64,000 nt of DNA from JALORV01 sp035498175 (GCA_035498175.1 DATKAJ010000089.1:1-64000), one strand, 5' to 3'. Positions 18,967-28,276 are shown, counted from the stretch's first letter. Numbers and translations: made by a program. Notes: generated by a model from the letters alone, not told the origin.

Positions 18967-18977
18967 GCGAGGATTCT

Positions 18978-19679
18978 ATGTCCCGAAGACTGTTTGCCGG
19001 CGCCAGCGGCTACTCGTTCAAGGAGTGGTGCGGCAGCTTCTATCCGGAAAAGCTCAAGGCCGACGCGATGCTCGGCTGGTACTCGGAACGGCTGCCGGCG
19101 GTCGAGATCAACAACACCTTCTACCGCATGCCGGCGACGACAATGCTGGAGCACTGGGCGCAGACGACGCCGGCGGAGTTCCGCTTCGCGATCAAGGCTT
19201 CGCGTCGCATCACACACATCGCGCGACTGAAGGACACTGCAAAGGACTCGGTCGATTACCTGTACCGGCAGCTCGCCGCGCTCGGCGGCAAGCTCGGGCC
19301 CGTGCTGTTCCAGCTTCCACCCAATCTCAGGAGGGATCTACCGCGCCTGCTTGCGTTTCTGCAGATGCTGCCCAAGGGCCACTGCGCGGCGCTGGAGTTC
19401 CGCAACGACACGTGGTTCGACGACGAGGTCTACGCGGCGCTGCGCGAGGCCGGGGCGGCGCTGTGCGTTTCGGAGCGCGAAGACGGCGGCCCGCCGCCGC
19501 TGGTCGAGACCGCAGGCTGGGGCTACGTGCGGCTGCGCCTCGAGGAGTATTCGGACGACGCGCTGCGTGAATGGGCGCAACGACTCGCTGCGACGAGCTG
19601 GAAGGAGATTTACACTTTCTTCATGCACGAGCCGACCGCGCCGGGATATGCCAAGCGGCTCATGGAGCACTTCGGCTAG
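18978..19679 (+). CDS. DUF72 family (YecE-like) protein
   Basis: A 233-residue DUF72 protein with a TIM-barrel-like pattern: RLFAGASGYSFKEWCGSFYPEKL opening, EINNTFYRMP, FRFAIKASRRITH, LGPVLFQLPPN and ALEFRNDTWF. Biochemical role unknown. GAGG at 18969-18972 serves the ATG at 18978; a TTG at 18960 would also be in frame but overlaps ligD. DUF72 genes sit near DNA repair genes in many bacteria. Here it diverges from ligD with only 11 bases between starts. Confidence 0.92.
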   Translation: MSRRLFAGASGYSFKEWCGSFYPEKLKADAMLGWYSERLPAVEINNTFYRMPATTMLEHWAQTTPAEFRFAIKASRRITHIARLKDTAKDSVDYLYRQLAALGGKLGPVLFQLPPNLRRDLPRLLAFLQMLPKGHCAALEFRNDTWFDDEVYAALREAGAALCVSEREDGGPPPLVETAGWGYVRLRLEEYSDDALREWAQRLAATSWKEIYTFFMHEPTAPGYAKRLMEHFG

Positions 19680-19882
19680 GGCACGTCGGCGCTCAGGACA
19701 AGCGCCGACGATCCCGCCAGATCGATCGGATACGGCCGCGCAGTATCCGCCCGCTCGGGCTTCTGCGCACGGGCGAACACCAGCGCGAACGCGTCATTTG
19801 CAGCACGCATTCGAGTCGATCGGCTTCCATACTCGTCGCGGCAACTGACTCGGCGCCTTGAACGATCTCCTCCCCACTCGCA

Positions 19883-20773
19883 ATGTCCCACCTCTCGCGC
19901 CGCGACCTGATGCTGTTGGTGCTGCTTACGCTCTTCTGGGGCGTGAACTGGCCCATCATGAAGCTCGGTGTCGCGCAACTGCCGCCTCTGTTCTTTCGTT
20001 CGATCTGCATCGCCGGCGGCCTGGTCGTGATCTGGGCATGGGCCGTTGCGCGCGGGATCTCGCTTCAGGTTCCACACGGTGCATGGCCGTCAATCGTCAA
20101 GCTTGCGCTGCCGAACGTGATCATCTGGCACCTGCTTGCGATCGTCGCCATCAAGATGCTGCCGTCCGGGCGCGCAGCGATCCTCGGCTACACGATGCCG
20201 GTCTGGGCCGTCGTGTTTGGGCTGCTCCTGTTCAACGAACGGCCGCTGCCGCGGCACTGGGTTGGTGTGCTCGCCGCAGCGATCGGCATCGTGCTGCTGC
20301 TCGCCTCCGAGCTGACCTCGCTGGCGGGCGCCCCACTCGGAACGCTGTTGATGCTCACGGCTGCCGCGGCCTGGGGCTTCGGCACGCACCTGATCCGCAG
20401 GCACCTGACAGGGATGCCGATCATCGCGTTGACATTCTGGATGCTCGTGCTGACGCTTGCCGTGATGATCGCCGCGACGACGATGTTCGAACTGGCGCGC
20501 TGGCGCATGCCGACCACGCTCGAGTGGGCATCGATCGCCTACAACATGGTGCTGGCGATCGCGTTCTGCCACGTCGTGTGGTCAATGCTCGCGCGCAAGC
20601 TGCCGCCCGCGGCCAGCGGATTGTCAGTGATGATGATCCCGGTGCTGGGCGTGTTTTCCGGCATGTGGATACTCGGCGAACGGCCATCGTGGCAGGACTA
20701 CGTCGCGCTCGCGCTGATCCTGGTTGCGCTGTCGACCGTGCTGCTGCCGTCCAGGCCGTCCCCGGCGCGCTGA
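19883..20773 (+). CDS. EamA/DMT family transporter
   Basis: A 296-residue membrane protein with ten predicted hydrophobic segments in two EamA halves. The first half opens LMLLVLLTLFWGVNWPIMKLG and ends in AAILGYTMPVWAVVFGLLLFNE; the second carries TAAAAWGFGTHLIRR and LSVMMIPVLGVFSGMWILGERP. It is probably an inner-membrane metabolite exporter (10-TM drug/metabolite transporter). Substrate cannot be read from the sequence. No ribosome site is convincing; an ATG at 19883 is the first in frame and fits the family. The 200 bases upstream hold no recognised feature. Confidence 0.92.
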   Translation: MSHLSRRDLMLLVLLTLFWGVNWPIMKLGVAQLPPLFFRSICIAGGLVVIWAWAVARGISLQVPHGAWPSIVKLALPNVIIWHLLAIVAIKMLPSGRAAILGYTMPVWAVVFGLLLFNERPLPRHWVGVLAAAIGIVLLLASELTSLAGAPLGTLLMLTAAAAWGFGTHLIRRHLTGMPIIALTFWMLVLTLAVMIAATTMFELARWRMPTTLEWASIAYNMVLAIAFCHVVWSMLARKLPPAASGLSVMMIPVLGVFSGMWILGERPSWQDYVALALILVALSTVLLPSRPSPAR

Positions 20774-20954
20774 TGCGGGGCGCGGCGAATCGGCCCTCCT
20801 GGGCATTCAATATTCCGGCCAATTGCGATCGGCCTAACGCAACCTGAGAATTGCAGAGGAGCGGATGCAGACAGCAGTTGGTCGACGGTCTGGCGACCAA
20901 CCGCAGTCGTGCCGTTGGGTTTCTGTGCGGTGATTTCCTGGCGCGGATGAGGCG

Positions 20955-21977
20955 ATGAAGAAGTGGGTCTACCGAACTGTCGCGGCACTTGCCGCCGTGC
21001 TCGTTCTAGTGACGGCGGTTGTGCTGATCGCGGCGCAGCGTACCGAGCGTCCGGTCGGCTTCGATGTCAGACGAGCCACCAACTCGCTCGGCCGACCGTT
21101 TGCGATCGCGCTCTGGTACCCGACCAGCGCCGCGCCCTGGCCGACAACGCTGCTGGGAGTAACGCTCATGAGCGTTGCCCGCGGCGGCGCGGTTGAAGGA
21201 CAGCGCCTGCCTCTGGTGATCCTGTCACATGGAAACGGCGGCGGAGCCGGGAGCCATGCGGACCTCGCGCTCGCACTGGCCGACGCCGGCTACGTCGTCG
21301 CTGCGCCGATCCATTCTGGCGACAACTTCGAGGACGGCACCGGGCTGGGCTCGCCGCGCTTCTGGAGCAATCGCAATCAGGAGCTGCGCGCCTCCATCGA
21401 CTACATGCTGAACAGCTGGAGCGGTCGTAGTCACCTCGATCCCTCACGCATCGGCGTCTTCGGATTTTCGGCCGGCGGCTTTACCGCACTGAACGCGATC
21501 GGTGGCCGTCCCGATCTTCGGGCCATTCCGGCGCATTGCGCCCGCACGCCGGAGTTCGTGTGCGAGGTCTTGCGCGCAGGCAATTCGCCACTCCTCAAGG
21601 AGATCGCGGAGCCGATCGATCAGGACTTTGTCGAGGATGCACGCCTCCAGGCCGCCGTCATCGTTGCGCCAGGTCTGGGTTTCACATTCGCCAATGGCGG
21701 CCTGCGAGGTGTTGCGGTGCCCGTGCAGATCTGGACCGGCCAGAACGACCGCGCCACTCCCGACGCGAGCAACGGTGCCGTCGTTCGCAGCGAACTGGGT
21801 AGCAGGATCGAGGCTCACTCGGTGCCGGGCGCCGGGCATGCGTCATTCCTGGCGCCGTGTCATCTCCTGAGACCTCCCGGCTTGTGCGAGGACGAGCCGG
21901 GCTTCGATCGTGCCGCCTTTCACAAGTGGATGAATGCGGAAGTGGTCGATTTCTTCAACCGTACGCTGAAGCACTGA
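20955..21977 (+). CDS. Membrane-anchored/secreted alpha/beta hydrolase
   Basis: A 340-residue protein with an N-terminal hydrophobic helix (residues 8-27) acting as signal or anchor. It has the alpha/beta hydrolase pattern: oxyanion region VILSHGNGGG, nucleophile GFSAGG (Ser172), an acid in TGQNDRATPD and GAGHASF as the histidine. It resembles the platelet-activating-factor-acetylhydrolase/dienelactone-hydrolase-like group annotated only as predicted dienelactone hydrolases. Two Cys pairs near 195-205 and 315-325 could form periplasmic disulfides. Substrate unknown. No operon partner. Confidence 0.9.
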   Translation: MKKWVYRTVAALAAVLVLVTAVVLIAAQRTERPVGFDVRRATNSLGRPFAIALWYPTSAAPWPTTLLGVTLMSVARGGAVEGQRLPLVILSHGNGGGAGSHADLALALADAGYVVAAPIHSGDNFEDGTGLGSPRFWSNRNQELRASIDYMLNSWSGRSHLDPSRIGVFGFSAGGFTALNAIGGRPDLRAIPAHCARTPEFVCEVLRAGNSPLLKEIAEPIDQDFVEDARLQAAVIVAPGLGFTFANGGLRGVAVPVQIWTGQNDRATPDASNGAVVRSELGSRIEAHSVPGAGHASFLAPCHLLRPPGLCEDEPGFDRAAFHKWMNAEVVDFFNRTLKH

Positions 21978-22315
21978 AGTCGATGCGGACAGTCGGCCAA
22001 GAGCGTCGGTAATCGGAACCTCCTTTAGCCAGGTTGAGCTCTCCATGGGGCCTCGCGGCCATCCACCCGCGAAGGAGAGAGCGATGAGGTATTTCACGGG
22101 TAGCCGATACCCAGCCATCGCGGCAACTACGACTCGGCTCGACGACGTAGCCGACATCTGCGAACCGCAGCCCCCGGCGGTGCGTCGTCACCGAATCCCA
22201 AATCGATGGGTCGCGGACGCATGGGGTCGCGGACGCATGGGGTCGCGGACGTGCCGCAGGCGTTCGATCATTCCGCGCTCGATTGACCTATGTGCGACGG
22301 ACGTCCATTCGCAGC
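21978..22315. other. Non-coding gap with a short tandem repeat
   Basis: A 338-base stretch between the hydrolase stop and the NmrA-like gene. Short overlapping ORFs run through it on both strands, but none has a recognisable product or convincing ribosome site; an AGGAGAGAG at 22073-22081 precedes an ATG whose frame reads as non-protein-like sequence. The only clear structure is the 15-16 base tandem repeat listed separately. No terminator or RNA gene was seen. Confidence 0.5.
22206..22253. repeat. Tandem repeat, about three 15-16 bp units
   Basis: Three consecutive near-identical units with the core GGGTCGCGGACG, starting at 22206, 22221 and 22237; the first is one G shorter and the last ends in GTG rather than GC. 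It is non-coding and short, consistent with replication slippage. No known element matches it. Confidence 0.8.
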
Positions 22316-23050
22316 ATGGGAACAACGGGTTGCAGGGATTCGATTCTTCTCGTCGGTGCAAGCGGGCGGACGGGCCGTTATGTTCTGCGCTATCTGTGTG
22401 CCGCCTCGGTGCCCGTCATCGCCTGCGTGCGAAGCGAGAGTCGCCTTGCCGCCGAGTCGTCACTGGCGTCCGCCGAAATTGTTCTTGCCGACGTGGAGCG
22501 GCCGCACACGCTTGCTCCCCTGATGGAGCGCGCCGCGCATGTCATCTACCTGGCCGGCGTGAATCGAAGAGGTTCGCTGCCCGGAGCATGGCAACTCGAA
22601 GTTGAAGGCCTTTCATCCTGTCTCGAACTCGCCATGCGCGCCGATCTGCCGGGTCGATGGATTTCGGTGGGCTACAGCGGACCGGAACAGCGCACCGGTG
22701 CCACATGGGCGGAGACTCGCTGGCGCGAACTGAAACTTGCGGGCGAAGACGTGATCGCCGCGAGCGGCGTCAACTATTTCGTCCTGCGCACCGGACTTAT
22801 CACTGCCGCGGTCAGTACGGAGCCACGGGTCAGCATTGCGCAAGATTCCGCTGCGGCTGATGCCGAGCTTCCATGCAATGCGCTCGCCTTCCTGCTGACC
22901 GGCGCCGCATTGGCGGGCGCCAGGAATTGTTCGCGTGTAACCGTTCGACTTGACCCTCACGGACACAATCTACAGAGCACCGTTCAGGCATTTGGTCGAT
23001 TGCGACAGGACGACTCCCTTCTTAGAACGACAACGAGGATGCGTCACTGA
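22316..23050 (+). CDS. NAD(P)-binding protein, NmrA/SDR-like
   Basis: A 244-residue Rossmann-fold protein. Near the N-terminus it has ILLVGASGRTGRYVLRYL with the GxxGxxG dinucleotide loop, then VIACVRSESRL (Arg after beta2, suggesting NADP), an ADVERPHTLAPLM segment and HVIYLAG. It lacks a clear YxxxK catalytic pair, so it resembles atypical extended SDRs of the NmrA/NAD(P)H-binding type. The start ATG at 22316 is preferred over an upstream TTG because the fold begins just after it. Substrate unknown. Confidence 0.75.
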   Translation: MGTTGCRDSILLVGASGRTGRYVLRYLCAASVPVIACVRSESRLAAESSLASAEIVLADVERPHTLAPLMERAAHVIYLAGVNRRGSLPGAWQLEVEGLSSCLELAMRADLPGRWISVGYSGPEQRTGATWAETRWRELKLAGEDVIAASGVNYFVLRTGLITAAVSTEPRVSIAQDSAAADAELPCNALAFLLTGAALAGARNCSRVTVRLDPHGHNLQSTVQAFGRLRQDDSLLRTTTRMRH

Positions 23051-23149
23051 TCCCCTGTAAGGGCACGATTCCACCCTTTGCGCGCGGGCTTCCGTGCGCG
23101 CCTCTGGTCAGGCGACGCGCATGGCTCGGGGCCGGTATCCTTGCCGGCG

Positions 23150-24841
23150 ATGTACGAGCGTCACTTCGGGCTGAAGCAACGGCCCTTCTCGATCGCGCCG
23201 GATCCGCGCTACCTCTTCATGAGCGAGAGGCACCGCGAGGCCCTTGCGCACCTGCTCTATGGCGTGCAAGGCGGCGGCGGCTTCGTGCTGCTGACGGGCG
23301 ACGTCGGCGCCGGCAAGACCACCGTGTGCCGCTGCTTCCTCGAGCAGCTGCCCGAGCGCTGCAACGTCGCCTACATCTTCAACCCGAAGCTGACGGTCGA
23401 GGAACTGCTGAAGACCGTGTGCGCGGAGTTCCGCATCCCGTACCGGCACGAGGGGCCGGGCGTGCCGACCGTCAAGGACTACGTCGACGCGCTGAACGAG
23501 TTCCTGCTGCGCACGCACGCGGTGCGGCAGACGAGCGTGCTGATCATCGATGAAGCGCAGAACCTGTCGGTGCGCGTGCTGGAGCAGCTACGCCTGCTGA
23601 CCAACCTCGAGACCAATGAGCGCAAGCTCCTGCAAATCATCCTGATCGGGCAGCCGGAGCTGCGGGCGATCCTGGCGCGGCCCGACATGGAGCAGCTCGC
23701 GCAGCGCGTGATCGCGCGCTACCACCTCGAGGCGCTGACGGAGGAGGAGACCGGGCACTACGTGCGCCATCGCCTGGGCGTCGCGGGATTGCGCCAGGCC
23801 GATCCGTTCGATCGACGCGCGATCCGGCGCGTCTTCCGTTATTCGCGCGGCGTGCCACGCCGCATCAACCTGCTGTGCGATCGCGCGCTGCTGGGCGCCT
23901 ACGCGGACGGCAAGCCCACCGTCGACCGCCGCATCATCGACAAGGCGGCCGAGGAAGCGCTGGATGCCGTCGACGTCGGCAGGATCCGGCGCGCACGCTT
24001 CGAGCGCGCTTCGCTCGTGGGCGCCGGGCTGGTGATGGGCGCGGTGCTGGTCGGAGTGGTCGGACTTGCGCTCACCCGGGGCGAACGCGGCGCGCCGCGC
24101 GCTGAGCTGGCAGCCAACGCGAGCCCCGCTCCGACAGTGGTCGCCATCGACCCCGCAACTGCGCCGGCACCCGAGCCAGCACCACCGCCCTTTCAGCCGG
24201 TGACCGTGGTGCCGGAGTCCGCCAAGCCCGCGCCCTTCGACCTGCGCAAGGGTTTTGCGTCGCTGGTCGGTGCCGACAGGGAAGCGTGGCAGGAGCTGGC
24301 GCGCGCATGGAACATCGATCCCGGCGATGGCGATCCCTGCGCGGCGGCAGAGAAGCAGCAGGTGCGCTGCTACCGCGCCGGCAACGCGACGCTGGCGCTG
24401 ATCCGGCAGCTCGATCGGCCGGGCGTGCTGACGCTGCGCGACGCGGGCAACCGACCTGCGTACGTGATGATCAGCGGGCTGTCGAACGACAGCGCGACGT
24501 TGATGATCGGCGGTGTCGCGCAGACCGTGCCGCTGGTCGTGCTGGCCGACTACTGGCGCGGCGAGTTTGCGACCTTGTGGCGCGCGCCGCCGAACTATGC
24601 GGGCACGATCGTGGACAGCCGCTCGGGGGCCGCTCACTGGCTCGCGCAGCAGCTCGCGACCGCGCTGGGCGACACCGGCCCGGTCGGTCCACGGCTCGAC
24701 GACGCCAGGCTGCAAAGCTGGATCCATCGCTTCCAGCTCGCGCAGGGGCTGCCGTCGGACGGCAGCGCCGGACCGATCACGCTGATGCACCTCAATCGCG
24801 CGATCGGCGCCGACGAGCCGCGGCTGCAGAAGGCGTCCTGA
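23150..24841 (+). CDS. gspA: General secretion pathway protein A-like (GspA/ExeA) AAA ATPase
   Basis: A 563-residue inner-membrane ATPase. It starts MYERHFGLKQRPFSIAPDPR, the typical ExeA opening. Walker A is GDVGAGKTT (50-58), Walker B LIIDEAQ (about 131-137); a membrane helix follows at about 287-307. The periplasmic half is Pro/Ala-rich, then has an ExeA-like peptidase-C39-like segment and a C-terminal peptidoglycan-binding domain (about 490-555). GspA with GspB remodels peptidoglycan so the secretin can assemble. The downstream gspB starts within its stop codon. No other type II secretion genes are in the window. Confidence 0.9.
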   Translation: MYERHFGLKQRPFSIAPDPRYLFMSERHREALAHLLYGVQGGGGFVLLTGDVGAGKTTVCRCFLEQLPERCNVAYIFNPKLTVEELLKTVCAEFRIPYRHEGPGVPTVKDYVDALNEFLLRTHAVRQTSVLIIDEAQNLSVRVLEQLRLLTNLETNERKLLQIILIGQPELRAILARPDMEQLAQRVIARYHLEALTEEETGHYVRHRLGVAGLRQADPFDRRAIRRVFRYSRGVPRRINLLCDRALLGAYADGKPTVDRRIIDKAAEEALDAVDVGRIRRARFERASLVGAGLVMGAVLVGVVGLALTRGERGAPRAELAANASPAPTVVAIDPATAPAPEPAPPPFQPVTVVPESAKPAPFDLRKGFASLVGADREAWQELARAWNIDPGDGDPCAAAEKQQVRCYRAGNATLALIRQLDRPGVLTLRDAGNRPAYVMISGLSNDSATLMIGGVAQTVPLVVLADYWRGEFATLWRAPPNYAGTIVDSRSGAAHWLAQQLATALGDTGPVGPRLDDARLQSWIHRFQLAQGLPSDGSAGPITLMHLNRAIGADEPRLQKAS

Positions 24842-25515
24842 TGTCGTTGATCCTCGACGCACTGCGCAGGGCCGATGCGGAACGCGAGCGCGGCTCGGTG
24901 CCGAGCCTGCACTCGCAGCCGGTGGTGGCGCCGTCGCTGCGAACCTTGTCCACACCCACGGTGCGGCCGAACTGGCTGTGGATCGCAGTCGGCGCAGCAC
25001 TCGGTCTGGCGGTGGCTGCGACCTGGGTGATGACCGCGCGCAATGCGCCGGCCCCGAGCGCGGTGACGAAGAACGCGGCACCCGTGCCGCCGGGCATGCC
25101 TGAGCCCGCTCCGGTGAGGCCGCCGGTGGTGAGCGCCCCATCGTTGCCCGCCGGCACTGCCACCGACGCGCAGCCGATCGCCGAGCCCGCGCCTTGGCCG
25201 CAGCCGTCCGCGATCAAGGGCGCACGCGCCGATGCGAAGAACGACCCGCCGGTGCGGACGCTCGGCAATGTGCTGCCGGCCGAGGCGCCGGTGTACTCGC
25301 GCGATCAGCTGCCGCCGGAGATCCGCGCAGCGTTGCCGCAGATCACGATCGGCGGCAACGTCTATTCGCCGGACCCGGCCGCGCGCTCGCTGATCGTCAA
25401 CGGCCGTCTGGTGCGCGAAAAGGAACGCCTGAGCGACGATCTTTCGGTGGAAGAAATCAAGCTGAGAGCCGCAGTCTTCAGATTCCGTGGCTATCGCTTC
25501 GAGGTCCTGTTCTAG
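24841..25515 (+). CDS. gspB: General secretion pathway protein B-like (GspB)
   Basis: A 224-residue protein: cytoplasmic start MSLILDALRRADAERERG, one membrane helix (about 43-65), a long Pro/Ala-rich periplasmic linker and a C-terminal GspB domain with ITIGGNVYSPDPAARSLIVNG and FRGYRFEVL. Its ATG shares one base with the gspA stop (TGATG), so the pair is translationally coupled. GspB partners GspA in inserting the type II secretin, or in other systems a type IV pilus-like or MSHA-like apparatus. Confidence 0.9.
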   Translation: MSLILDALRRADAERERGSVPSLHSQPVVAPSLRTLSTPTVRPNWLWIAVGAALGLAVAATWVMTARNAPAPSAVTKNAAPVPPGMPEPAPVRPPVVSAPSLPAGTATDAQPIAEPAPWPQPSAIKGARADAKNDPPVRTLGNVLPAEAPVYSRDQLPPEIRAALPQITIGGNVYSPDPAARSLIVNGRLVREKERLSDDLSVEEIKLRAAVFRFRGYRFEVLF

Positions 25516-25702
25516 CAGAGGAGCAGCGGCGCTCCTCGCCACGACCTGCAACGGCGACCCGACCACTTCCGAGGGTGCCCATTTCCGGACGCCTGGTCGT
25601 TCGGGCTGAATCGCCCATTGCGGACGATTCAGAGGGTCGCGATAGACTCCCCTGCAAGCGCGCGCTTGTGAGGGATGACCCAGCAACTCCGAGGATCCAC
25701 AT

Positions 25703-26326
25703 ATGGCAAAGCTCAAGCTGACTTACTTCGATTTCGACGGCGGACGAGGCGAGCCTGCGCGTCTGGCGCTTCACATCGGTGGCATCGCGTTCGAAGATCA
25801 CCGCATTGCCGGTAAGGATTGGCCTGCCTTGCGCGACAAGACCCCGTTCCTTGCGATGCCCACGCTGGAAGTGGACGGCCTGGTGGTTTCGCAGTCCAAC
25901 AGCATCAACCGCTACGTCGGCAAGCTGACCGGGCTGTATCCCAAGGACGACTTGCCGGCGTTACTGTGCGACGAAGTGATGGAGGCGGTTGAGGACATCA
26001 GCACGCGGATCGCGCAGACCATCGGGTTGCCCGAGGATGCCAAGAAGAAGGCGCGCGAGGAGCTTGCTGCGGGCCATATCACGCGTTATCTGGAGCAGTT
26101 CCAGGCGAGACTGAAGGCAGCCGGCGGAGAGTATTTCGCTGACCGTCGCCTTACGGTGGCGGATCTGAAAGTCGCCATGTTGATTCGCTGGCTGCGGTCC
26201 GGTGCGCTGGACTACGTTCGCAAGGACCTTGTGGACACGGTCGCGCCGCAGCTGGTGAAACACTTCGAGCGCGTGACCAGCCACCCGAAGATCGTGGAGT
26301 ACTACCAGCGCCGCAAAGCGGCCTGA
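25703..26326 (+). CDS. Glutathione S-transferase, sigma-like
   Basis: A 207-residue GST. N-terminal thioredoxin-like domain: LKLTYFDFDGGRGEPARLALH, with the Tyr8 typical of sigma/alpha/mu catalytic tyrosine, TPFLAMPTLEVDG cis-Pro loop and QSNSINRYVG glutathione contact. C-terminal helical domain: LTVADLKVAML. The length and the GEPAR motif fit the sigma-type class rather than the beta class usual in bacteria. It conjugates glutathione to electrophiles or acts as isomerase. GAGGATCC lies before the ATG. It stands alone. Confidence 0.93.
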   Translation: MAKLKLTYFDFDGGRGEPARLALHIGGIAFEDHRIAGKDWPALRDKTPFLAMPTLEVDGLVVSQSNSINRYVGKLTGLYPKDDLPALLCDEVMEAVEDISTRIAQTIGLPEDAKKKAREELAAGHITRYLEQFQARLKAAGGEYFADRRLTVADLKVAMLIRWLRSGALDYVRKDLVDTVAPQLVKHFERVTSHPKIVEYYQRRKAA

Positions 26327-26499
26327 CCGAGGGGCACCAGTCCGTATTTCGAAGAGCCGCCAGCCCGCTTTGGCCCGCAGCTCCGACCGACGTCCAGGTG
26401 GTCTTCGATGAGGTGGAGCAGTCTTACCTCAGCGCATGCATCGGGCAGCCTTTCGCACCGGCGAGCGGGAGCCGAGTGCGCTGCCAGTCGAAGCAGAGC

Positions 26500-27561
26500 T
26501 CAGTCGATCGACGCGCGCAGCGTGCCGTCGGCGCTTGGAACTCCTCCGCGGCGGCCGGGAGTCAGTAAGCCGTAGCGCTGAGCAAACACCGAAGGCAAAG
26601 GGCGCCCGACCTCGGGTGACAGCCACAAGCGCAACAGATGGCGGCGGCGTGCGGGATCGGGCCAGTCGACGAACGCGGTTCGATCGTGCAGCAATGCGTG
26701 GTTGTGAACGAACTGCACGTCACCGGGTTGCAACTCCATCGTGAAGTGCAGCGCCGCATCGTCGGTCAGTCGGTCGAGCAGGTCGAGCGCTTCCACCTGC
26801 TGCGGCATGAAGCGCGCCACGTCGGGAAACCGCTGCGCCGAATCGATGTACTGCCGCTGGTACATCGCTGACAGGCGGTTGCAGAACCAGTTGAACACGG
26901 GAATCTCGAAGTAGGGCTTAGTGCCAGCCGGTACTTCGCCGCGGCGGTCGGTCGCGATGGGCTCGAAGAGCCACGGCGCGAGATCCGGCCGACGTGCACG
27001 CAACTCGTTGTAGAGCGTCGCTGAAGACACGAGCGCCGACGCGCCGCCCGAACGCGCGGTCTGCAGACACAACAGCCCGACGATATCGGCCGAGTCGGTG
27101 TGGAATGTCTGTCGCTCCCGCGTCTGATAGATGCGGACGTTGGGATCGTCCGACGACAGTCCCATGTCGCGCACATGTCCGAGCACATGACCCTGCGAGT
27201 TCTGCGAGACCGCATTGCCGAGGTGCGCGCCAAGTCCATAGAACGCGATCGCGCTGCGGCGCCGTCCCCAGCGCTCGACCGGCAGGCCGCGCCATAGGAC
27301 GAAGCCACGGCCCTCAAGCAGTTCGGTCAGCGTGCGGCCAATGCGCCGGGCCAGGTGCTGCAGCGGGAACTGCGCCTTCGTCAGGGTCGCGAGGTCGGAG
27401 TTCTCGTCCATCCAGGGTTCGCTGGCCACGGCCAACTCGTCGACCTCGCGCCGGTCGAGGACTTCAATCCAGTCCGCGCGCGCAGCGACCTCCGGCCCGT
27501 ACCACGCGCTCGGGTCCTGGATGCGGACCGGCAGTCCTGCAGGGAAAGTCGGAGTTGTCAT
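26500..27561 (-). CDS. TauD/TfdA family Fe(II)/2-oxoglutarate dioxygenase
   Basis: A 353-residue protein with the double-stranded beta-helix iron site: His154-x-Asp156 (FHTDSAD), distal His292 in LLHDR, and Arg311 (RRHLLRLW) for 2-oxoglutarate. Other family marks are RGFVLWRGLPVE, LGHVRDMGL, and LQPGDVQFVHNHALLH. Probably hydroxylates a small molecule or cleaves it oxidatively; the branch is that of uncharacterised TauD-like proteins, not taurine dioxygenase itself (no taurine transporter nearby). The methyltransferase gene lies immediately downstream of its start on the same strand (59 bases). Confidence 0.93.
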   Translation of the reverse strand: MTTPTFPAGLPVRIQDPSAWYGPEVAARADWIEVLDRREVDELAVASEPWMDENSDLATLTKAQFPLQHLARRIGRTLTELLEGRGFVLWRGLPVERWGRRRSAIAFYGLGAHLGNAVSQNSQGHVLGHVRDMGLSSDDPNVRIYQTRERQTFHTDSADIVGLLCLQTARSGGASALVSSATLYNELRARRPDLAPWLFEPIATDRRGEVPAGTKPYFEIPVFNWFCNRLSAMYQRQYIDSAQRFPDVARFMPQQVEALDLLDRLTDDAALHFTMELQPGDVQFVHNHALLHDRTAFVDWPDPARRRHLLRLWLSPEVGRPLPSVFAQRYGLLTPGRRGGVPSADGTLRASID

Positions 27562-27619
27562 GGTCGGTTGCTCTCAGGATTCGTCCGACAGCGGACACAC
27601 CCCGCAATCGACAACACCG

Positions 27620-28276
27620 CTACGGTCGCGGCTGGAACACCAGGAAGTATTGATAGGGCAGGAAGCCGTGCTGTGCCACTTGGGCATAGCCCGCAAGCGC
27701 CATTTCTTCGGCAACCTTTCCAGCGGAAATGCGGTCGGTCTTGGGTGGCCCGGTCGGCGCATCGACCGTGAAGTCAATGATCGCGACCTGACCGTTGCTA
27801 CTCAGGCTATCCCGCAGGCGACGAAAATAGGCAGCGCGATCGCTGATGTGGTGGTAAGTGTCGACGAGAAGCGCGCGATCAACCTTCTCCGGAAGCGCAG
27901 GCGTGTCAGGCCTGGCCTGCACCGGCACCAGGTTCTTCAGCCCTTCCTTCTGCGCGCGCTCGGCCAGGTAAGTCACCATGTCCGGTTCAAGGTCTACCGC
28001 GTAGACGCGCCCGCCCGGCGTCATGTGGGCAAGGCGCGTCGCAAAGTAACCCGTGCCGGCACCGATATCGGCAACTCTCGCATCCGGTGCAAGCTTCAGC
28101 GCCATGATCACCTCATGCGGTTTCTGCCAGCGATCACGGTCCGGGTCATCGAAGACCTTGGCCCAGGATTCGGCGCCGGCGAAACCGTGCTGATGCGTGT
28201 GGGGCGTCTGCGGGCAGGCAGTATTGAGGCCAAGCAGGCCGCCAGAAAATAACAGGACGCGAAGCAGGACGTGCAT
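27620..28276 (-). CDS. Exported class I SAM-dependent methyltransferase
   Basis: A 218-residue protein with an N-terminal hydrophobic signal (MHVLLRVLLFSGGLLGL) and a Cys at residue 23 that does not form a perfect lipobox. The mature part has WAKVFDDPDRDRWQKP, then the AdoMet loop VADIGAGTGYFATRLA, VYAVDLEPDMV and VDTYHHI, a complete class I methyltransferase. Export of such an enzyme is unusual because AdoMet is cytosolic, yet this WAKVFDDP..RD..QKP family with signal peptides is common in proteobacteria. An upstream ATG at 28288 is possible. It lies 58 bases from the TauD-like gene on the same strand. Confidence 0.88.
   Translation of the reverse strand: MHVLLRVLLFSGGLLGLNTACPQTPHTHQHGFAGAESWAKVFDDPDRDRWQKPHEVIMALKLAPDARVADIGAGTGYFATRLAHMTPGGRVYAVDLEPDMVTYLAERAQKEGLKNLVPVQARPDTPALPEKVDRALLVDTYHHISDRAAYFRRLRDSLSSNGQVAIIDFTVDAPTGPPKTDRISAGKVAEEMALAGYAQVAQHGFLPYQYFLVFQPRP

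Noticed and set aside
22045..22605. 186-codon frame from the gap into the NmrA-like gene
   Set aside because: Different frame from the NAD-binding protein; only low-complexity sequence.
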